From positions 287,920 to 351,919 of the forward strand of contig NC_092290.1 in assembly GCF_036320965.1 (NCBI RefSeq): 64,000 nt of DNA. The letters are read 5' to 3'. The notes under the pieces are model-generated. The model searched no databases. It saw only the letters and a list, made by a program, of their open reading frames with translations, and was not told where the DNA came from. Shown one piece after another: positions 39,601-48,600 of the stretch. The stretch comes from Panulirus ornatus (Eukaryota; Arthropoda; Malacostraca; Decapoda; Palinuridae). Within the stretch, counting starts at the first letter, position 1. Each line of letters begins with the position of its first letter. A program made the position numbers and the translations under genes.

Positions 39601-42600
39601 ACAAACCTTCAAAATACTCACTCCATCTCCTTCTCACATCACCACTACTTATCACCTCCCCATTAGCCCCCTTCACTGATGTTCCCATTTGTTCTCTTGT
39701 CTAATGCACTTTATTTACCTCCTTCCAAAACATCTTTTCATTTTCCCTAAAATTTAATGATACTCTCTCACCCCAACTCTCATTTGCCCTCTTTTTTACT
39801 TCTTGCACCTTTCTCTTGACTTCCAGCCTCTTTCTTTTATACATCTCCCACTCATTTGCATTATTTCCCTGCAATAATTGCCAAAATGCCTCTCTCTTCT
39901 CTTTCACTAATAATCTTACTTCTTCATCCCACCACTCACTACCCTTTCTAATCTGCCCACCCCCCATGCTTCTCATGCCACAAGCATCTTTTGAGCAAGC
40001 CATCACTGCTTCCCTAAATACATCCCATTCCTCCCCCACTCCCCTTATGTCCTTTGTTCTCACCTTTTTCCATTCTGTACTCAGTCTCTCCTGGTACTTC
40101 CTCACACAAGTCTCCCTCCCAAGCTCACTTACTCTCACCAGTCTCTTCACCCCAACATTCTCTCTTCTTTTCTGAAAACCTCTAGAAATCTTCGCCTCCA
40201 CAAGATAATGATCAGACATCCCTCTAGTTGCAACCTCAGCACGTTAACATCCAAAAGTCTCTCTCGCGCGCCTATCAATTAACGCATAATCCAAAAACAC
40301 TGTCCGGCCATCTCTCCTACTTACATATGCATACTTATGTATATCTCTCTTTTAAACCAGGTATTCCCAATCACCAGTCCTTTTCAGCAACCCTCAACCC
40401 TACTGTACCTAATAACCTTCCTCTTATTCACATTTACTCTCAGCTTTCTTCTTTCATACACTTAACCAGACTCAGTAACCAGGTTCTGCAGTTTCTCACA
40501 TGAATCAGCCACCAACGCTGTGTCATCAGCGAACAACAACTGATTAACTTCCCTAGCTCTCTCATCCACAACAGACTGCATACTTGCCCCTCTTTCCAAA
40601 ACTCTTGCATGCACCTCCCTAACAACCCTATCCATAAACAAATTAAACAACCATGGAGACATCATGCACCCCTGCCACAAACCAACATTCATTGAGAACC
40701 AAGCACTTTCCTCTCTTCCTACATGAACACATGCCTTACATCCTTGATAAAAACTTTTCAATGCTTGTAACAACTTACCTCCCACACAATATATTCTTAA
40801 TACCTTCCACCGAGCATCTCTATCAACTCTGATCATATGCCTTTTCCAGATCCATAAATGCTACATACAAATCCATTTGCTTTTCTAAGTATTTCTCACA
40901 TACATTTTTCAAAGCAAACACCTGATCCACACATCCTCTACCACTTCTGAAACCACAGTGCTCTTCCCCAATCTGATGCTCTGTACATGCCTTCACCCTC
41001 TCAATCAATACCCTCCCATATAATTTCCCAGAAATACTCAACAAACTTATACCTCTGTAATTTGAGCACTCATTCTTAACCCTTTTGCCTTTGTACAATG
41101 GCACTATGCTAGCATTCCGCCAGTCCTCAGGCACTTCACCATGAGTCATACATACATCAAATAACCTTACCAACCAGTCAACAATACAGTCACCCCGCCA
41201 CACAAAATAACAACCCCCTCCCCCCGCATGTGCGCGAGGTAGCGCTAGGAAAAGACAACAATGGCCACATTTTTTTTCATACTATTCGCCATTTCCCGCA
41301 TTAGCGAGGTAGCGTTAAGAACATAGGGCTGCACCTTTGAGGGAATATCCTCACCTGGCCCCCTTCTGTTCCTTCTTTTGGAAAAAAAAATGAAAAAAAA
41401 AAAAAAAAAAAACAGAGGGGAGGATATCAATACATCAGTGAAGGGGGCTAATGGGGAGGTGATAACAAGTAGTGGTGATGTGAGAAGGAGATGGAGTGAG
41501 TATTTTGAAGGTTTGTTAAATGTGTTTGATGATAAAGTGGCAGATATAGGGTGTTTTGGTTGAGGTGGTGTGCAAAGTGAAAGAGTTAGGGAGAATGACT
41601 TGGTACACAGAGAAGAGGTAGTAAAAGCATTTGCAGAAGATGAAAGCTGGCAAGGCAGTGGGTTTGAATGGTATTGCAGTGGAATTTATTTAAAAAGAAG
41701 GTGACTTTATTGTTGACTGGTTGGTAAGGTTATCTAATGTTTGTATGACTCATGGTGAGGTGCCTGAGGACTGGCGGAATGCTTGCATAGTGCCATTGTA
41801 CAAAGGCAAAGGGGATAAGAGTGATTGCTCAAATTACAGATGTATAAGTCTGTTGAGCATTCCTGGGAAATTATATGGGAGGGTATTGATTGAGAGGGTG
41901 AAGGCATGCACAGAGCATCAGATTGGGGAAGAGTAGTGTGGTTTCAGAAGTGGTAGAGGATGGGTGGATCAGGTGTTTGCTTTGAAAAATGTATGTGAGA
42001 AATACTTGGAAAAGCAAATGGATTTTTATGTAGCATTTATGGATCTAGAGAAGGCATTTGATAGAGTTGTTAGAGATGCCCTGTGGAAGGTATTAAGAAT
42101 ATATGGTGTCGGAGGTAAGTTGTTAGAAGCAGTGAAAAGTTTTTATCAAGGACGTAAGGCATGTGTACGTGTAGGAAGAGAGGAAAGCGATTGGTTCTCA
42201 GTGAAGGTTGGTTCGCGGCAGTGGTGCGTGATGCCTCCATGGTTGTTTAATTTGTTTATGGATGGGGTTGTTAGGGAGGTGAATGCAAGAGTTTTGGAAA
42301 GAGGGACAAGTATGCAGTCTGTTGTGGATGAGAGAGCTTGGGAAATGAGTCAGCTGCTGTTCGCTGATGATACAGCGTTGGTGGCTGATTCGTGTGAGAA
42401 ACTGCAGAAGCTGGTGACTGAGTTTGATAAAGTGTGTGAAAGAAGAAAGCTGAGAGTAAATGTAAATAAGAGCAAGGTTATTAGGTACAGTAGGGTTGAG
42501 GGACAAGTCAATTGGGAGGTAAGTTTGAATGGAGAAAAACTGGAGGAAGTGAAGTGCTTTAGATATCTGGGAGTGGATTTGGCAGCGGATGGAACCATGG

Positions 42601-45600
42601 AAGCGGAAGTGAATCATCGGGTGGGGGAGGGGGTGAAAGTTCTCGGAGCGTTGAAAAATGTGTTGGTCGAGAACGTTATCTTGGAAAGCAAAAATGGGCA
42701 TGTTTGAAGGAAAGGTGGTTCCAACAATGTTATATGGTTGCGAGGCGTGGGCTATAGATAGGGTTGTGCAGAGGTGGGGTGGTTGTGCTGGAAATGAGAT
42801 GTTTAAGGACAATATGTGGTATGAGGTAGTTTGATTGAGTTAGTAATGAAAGGGTAAGAGAGATGTGCGGTAATAAAAAGAGTGTGGTTGAGAGAGCAGA
42901 AGAGGGTGTTTTGAAATGGTTTGGTCACATGGAAAGAATGAGTGAGGAAAGATGTATGGTAATAAAAAGCGTGTAGTTGATAGAACAAAAAAAAGGTTCA
43001 GTGAAATGGTTTGGACACATGAAGGAATGAGTGGGGACAGGTTGACAAATAGGATATGTGTGTCAGAAGTGGAGAGAATACAGATGAACGGGACGACCAA
43101 TTTGGAGATGGAGGAATGGTTAACAATATCGTTCTTTCAACCTGCTGGATCCTGATAACGTAGGTAGGGGAACCCTCCACCCTACCATTAGGACTTGTGC
43201 AAGAATCTAGAGCTTAAACCTAGGCAATTAATGCTGTCATGAATGATCTAGATTTTGTGCAAATAGTTACCCAGGAAGGACATGTACACAAGGAAGAGCT
43301 AATTAAACTCAAGCAAATTTAGGAGAAGGTGAAAATAACTATCAAAACTTTCCAATTCACTTCCAGTTACAATTAGTTCAAGAAAATGCACCCCTCGCCT
43401 GGGGTAAGTGGTTTGGTGGTACAGAGAGGAATCAAGTTATAGCTCTCTGGAAGGGGCAGTTACAGAAGCTCTATATTCCAGGCTGTTTCCCCTGCAAGTT
43501 GGAAAACTTCATTGGGGATGACTTTCTGTGGGAACTGACAACATCAGGGAAACAGAACATGGCACTGTAATTCAAACACCAGGTATGGTTTCAGCACTGA
43601 CTTTGTCCATAAATAAAAATGTTCAAGGGATAAGGTCACCCCCAAGTACCTATACTACGGAGAATCTCACAATGCTGGGTCACTAGAACACAGGGGCGTA
43701 TCTAAGGGAAATAGCGCCTATGGCAAGCACTGAGATTGTGCCCCTGGTTTGATTAGAAATGTACGTACAGTGGATGTATATAAAAATATATACAATGTAA
43801 TCATAAGCTGTTGAAGAGTTAGGCCAAACTTAAATTCATATAAACTCTTAAAGACTTCAAGTTAAAGACTTATTTCATCAAAATTGTAACATAGAAGTGG
43901 TAATGCAAGTGATGGTGGCAAAATATTACTATAGTTGAAAAGTAGGCGAGTTTCTTTTTATCTCACAAAACCAAACTGTTAAAAATGTCAGTCAGGTAGA
44001 ATATGTAAAAAACAAACCTGTTGAGGGGCATCCAACTTCAAGTGGTACCCAGCGCATCTGCCCTACCTGCCATACCCTACATATAGCAGGTATTTTTCTC
44101 AGAAAATAAGATTTCCTTTAAAAACTCATTATAAGAAATCTTTTTCAAGCTGAACATAAATCTGGTGTTAAAATAACATTTAGTCCTCTTAATGACACCT
44201 AATTAAGCTGTTAAATGAAGTCAATTCTAAAATATTTCTGTTCCTTTGCATCTTATTTACTGAGTATGAATCAGTAACTGAGAGCATTATGATATATTTT
44301 TCGTGATTATTTCAAGTATAGAAGTGTTTGAATATCTTATCTTTCAATTTTGAAAAAAATTGAGCTAAAAAAACCTGAATTTTTGGCATTTTTCTCAGAA
44401 AATAGATTTCCTTTAAAAAGTCATCATAAGAAGTATCATTCATGCTGAATACAAATCTGGTGTCACAATATTGTTTAGTCGTCTGTATGACATTCAATTA
44501 AGCTGTTAAGTGAAGTCATTTCTAAAATATTTTGTGATCCTTTGCATCATATTTACTGGGTATGAACTGGTTACTGAGAGGATTATGATATATGTTCCAT
44601 GATTATTTCATGTATAGAAATGTTTGAATATCTTGTCTTTAAATCTTAAAACAAGAAGTTTTTTTAAGCTTAAAATCTCCTGAGCTATTCATTACATTCA
44701 ATTTTTGGTATTCTTATCAGAAAAATAGATATCCTTTAAAGACTCAACATAAGAAGTGTTTTTCCTGCTGAATGCAAATCGTGTCAAAACATTTAGTCCT
44801 CTTAATGACACCTAATCAAGTTGTTAAATGAAGTCAATTTTAAAATATTTTCTGTTCCTTTGTATCGTATTTACTGAGTATGTATCAGGTACTGAGAGCA
44901 TTATGATATATTTTCCATGATTATTTCAAGTACAGAAGTGTTTGAATATCTTATCTTTCAATTTTGAAACAAAATGTTTTTGGAGCTAAAAAAATTCCCT
45001 TCACTTTTTGGTATTTTCTCATTAAAATAGATTTCTTTTAAAAACTCATTATAAGAAGTACTTTTCATGCTGAATACAAATCTGGTGTAAATAATGTTTA
45101 GTCCTCTTAATGACACTCAAGCTGTTACAGTCAATTTTAAAATATCTCTCTTCCTTTGCACAATATTTACTGTGTATGCATCAAGTATAGAAGTGTCTGA
45201 ATATTCTATCTTTCAATTTTGAAACAAAAATTTTTTTGAGCTAAAAAATACCTGAACTGTTACCTTCAGGTTTTAGCACGTTTGTCAGAAAAAGAGATTT
45301 CCTTTAAAAAATCATTACATGAAGTATTTTTCATGCTGAACACAAATCTGGTGTTAAAATATCGTTTAGTCATCTTTATGACATTCAATTAAGCTGTTAA
45401 ATGAAGTCAATTTCAAAATATTTTCTGCTCCTTTGCATTGTATTTACTGGGTATGTATCAGTAACTGAGATCATTATGACAATTTTTCATGATTATTTCA
45501 AGTATACATGTGTTTAAATAGTCTATCTTTCACTTTTGAAATAAAAAGTTTTTGGAGCCAAAAAAAATACCCTGAAGTATTACCTTCAATTTTTGGCATT

Positions 45601-48600
45601 TTTCTCATATATATAGATTTCCTTTAAAAACTCATGAGAAGTACATTTTATGCTGAATACAAATCTGGTGTTAAAATATCGTTTAGTCGTCTTCTGACAT
45701 TCAATTAAGCTGTTAAATGAATTCAATTTTAAACACTTTATGATCCTTTGCATCATATTTACTGGGTATGTATCAGTGACTAATAACGTCATGATAAAGT
45801 TTCCATTATCATTTCAAGTATAGAAGTGTTTGAATATATGATCTTTCAATTCTAAAACAGAAAAACAGATTTCCTTTAAAAACTCATATGAGGTATTTTT
45901 CATTTTGAATACAGATCTGGGGTTAAAATGATGTTTAGTCATCTTCATGACATTCAATTTGCTGTTAAATGAAAGATATTTTTTGTTCCCTTGTATCGTA
46001 TTTACTTAGTACGTATCGGTAACTAAATGCATGATGATACATTTTCCATGATTATTTCAAATGTAGAAGTGTTTGAATATTTCATCTTTCAATTTTGAAA
46101 GAAAAAGTTTTGGGGGCTAAAAAATACCCTATTACCTTCAATTTTTGGTATTTTCCTCAGAAAAATAATTTCCTTTAAAACCTTATCATAAGAAGTATTT
46201 CAACATCTGTATTCAACATTTCTAATGTTGAATACAAATATGGTGTTAAAATATCATTTAGTCATCTAAATGACACTCATTTAAGGTGTTAAATAAAATC
46301 AATTTCAAAATATCTTTTGATCCTTTGCATCTTATTTACTAGGTATGTTTTGGTAACTGAGAGCATTACGATATATTAACCATGATTATTCCAAGTATAG
46401 AAGTGTTTGAATATCTTATCTTTCAATTTTGAAACAAAAAGTTTTTGGAGCTAAAAAAATACCCTGAACTATTACCTTCAATTTTTGGTATTTTTCTCAG
46501 AAAAAAAGGTCTCCTTTAAAAACTCATAATAAGAAGTACTTTTAAAGCTGAATACAAATACTGTGTTAAAATAACATTTAGTCCTCTTAATGACACTTAA
46601 TCAAGCTGTTAAATGAAGTCAATCAAAATATTTCTGCTCCACTGCATTGTATTTAATGAGTATGTATCGGTAAATGAGAGCATTATGAAAAAATGTCCAT
46701 GATTATTTCAAGTATAGAAGTGTTTGAATATTTTATCTTTCAGTTTTGAAACAAAAAGTATTTCGAGCAAAAATACCCCTAACTATTCAGGGGCATATCT
46801 AGAGGAAATAGTGCCTATGGCAAGCACTGAAATTGCACCCCTGGTGTGATTAAAAATGTACATACAGTGGATGAATGTAAAAATATATAGAGTAATTATA
46901 GACTGTTGAAGAGTTAGGCCAAACTTAAATTTATATAAACTCTTTGAAGTCTTAAAGACTTCTTTCATCAAAATTGTAACGTAGAAGCAGTAATGTAACT
47001 GATAGTAGCAAAATATTACTATAGTAAGTAGGCGAGCTTCTTTTTATCTCAAAAAACCAAACCCTTAAAAATGGCAATCATGTAGCATATGTCAAAAAAC
47101 AAACCTGTTGAGTGGCGCCCCCCCTTAAAGTGGCACCCAAGGCACCTGCCCTACCTGCCATACCCTAGATACACCACTGCTAGAATGTCACAAAAGGCCC
47201 TGACAGAAACTCAAACTATACCACCATCTGCAAAGCCACTTATGCTTAATAATGCAGACTTTCCTTTGCAACAGGGGAATATCTCTAGCATGAAGGAAAG
47301 TGGTGTGGTGAACTGCAAACCAAAGGAAACTGTGGTTAAGTGGTGTGGTGAACTGCAAACCAAAGGAAACTAGTTACTCATCATTTGGGTGACTTGGTAC
47401 CACAACTGCACACTCCTAAAGGCACTCAAGCATAGACAGATGCGGTTATTAACAATATGGTGACCCAAATGATGAAACTGGAAATTCACACTGTGGACCA
47501 AGCTGTACCCATGACGCTCCAACACAACTTACTATTATGTGATATGAATGAGGGAGTTCAATTTCTGGATAGGACTCTATGTTACCTAATGAGTGAACTG
47601 AATGATACCCAGATAATCAGTATTAACACAGTGTCACATAAGTCTACTGAAACTGACTTTGATACTGGTTTTAAATAAAGACCCTGTGAAATTGGATCAC
47701 ATCAAATGTTTTCCCGTATTTCACTTTTTAGGGGGTCCGTTTTACTTCTGGACTTTCATACTTAGTGTTCCTTTTTTTATGATTTTCTTTCTTTATTCAG
47801 GATCTGGTGTTAACTCTCATGGAGAAGTTAATTCATGGATATGTCAACAAGTTTCTTTTCAATAAGCAAAGCAGTTTTCTCTCATATTAGCCAATGAACA
47901 TGTAATACTCAAATGAGGCCATCTACACATACCTTCACAACCAGCTGCAACTGGTATTACTGTAATGCAGGCACCTCACCTACTGTGGACATGTTCCTTT
48001 TCTCTTGGGAATAAGAATTTGAAATATGAAAAATCTGGTCTTCAGATCTATCAACTGTATGTGTAAATAAAACCATCAACATAAAAGTGATAACCCTTAA
48101 TCAAACAAATCTTCAACACCTTCTTCACAGGTTAAAGGTGTCAGTGAATGACCTATCAAGGAGCTACTGACATCTGTCAGTGAATGAGCAGCTAATATGT
48201 CAGAAAGTAAACTGTATGTATTAGATGGTGAGCTATCATTCTATACTAGGGACTGAGCTGTCAATATGTGTTGGAGAAAAAACATAGATAGGCCCCTGGG
48301 GGCCTGGAGGACCCCCTCCTCCGGACAAAAGCCACTTGGATAAATAGCTCCTCTTGCCACAAAGAACACCCCCCCTCCTCATTTCCCTGTTGATCAATTT
48401 AGGCTAAGGGAGATTACTGTTCAGAATTTTCAGTGTCTATATACTAACCAATGAGGTTGAATATACTATCGAATAAGTCAACAATCCTTGTCTCATCACT
48501 CACCACAATTTTACCAGTTATGATAACACTGTCCGACAAAGACACTGACCAAGATTATTCAATTTGCCTTTATTTTTGTAAGTGTGTTTACAATAACAAG

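Larger units (their letters stand above)
43691..47179. mobile_element. Composite hAT-like block: two 0.4-kb copies flanking a 2.7-kb tandem array
   Basis: The outer ends are inverted: left caggggcgtatctaaggg; right, read on the other strand, cagtggtgtatctaggg. They are flanked by ctagaaca (43683-43690) and ctagaatg (47180-47187), six of eight bases identical, fitting an 8-bp hAT-type target duplication with later changes. Inside, 43691-44089 and 46788-47179 are direct copies of one 0.4-kb sequence, and 44090-46787 is a tandem array. The inner borders lack matching 8-bp duplications. No transposase frame. The hAT assignment rests on ends and flank length only. Confidence 0.55.

Noticed and set aside
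44090..46787. Regularly spaced repeats as a CRISPR-like array
   Set aside because: Units are ~300 bp, contiguous and diverged, in a eukaryotic intron; this is a tandem satellite.
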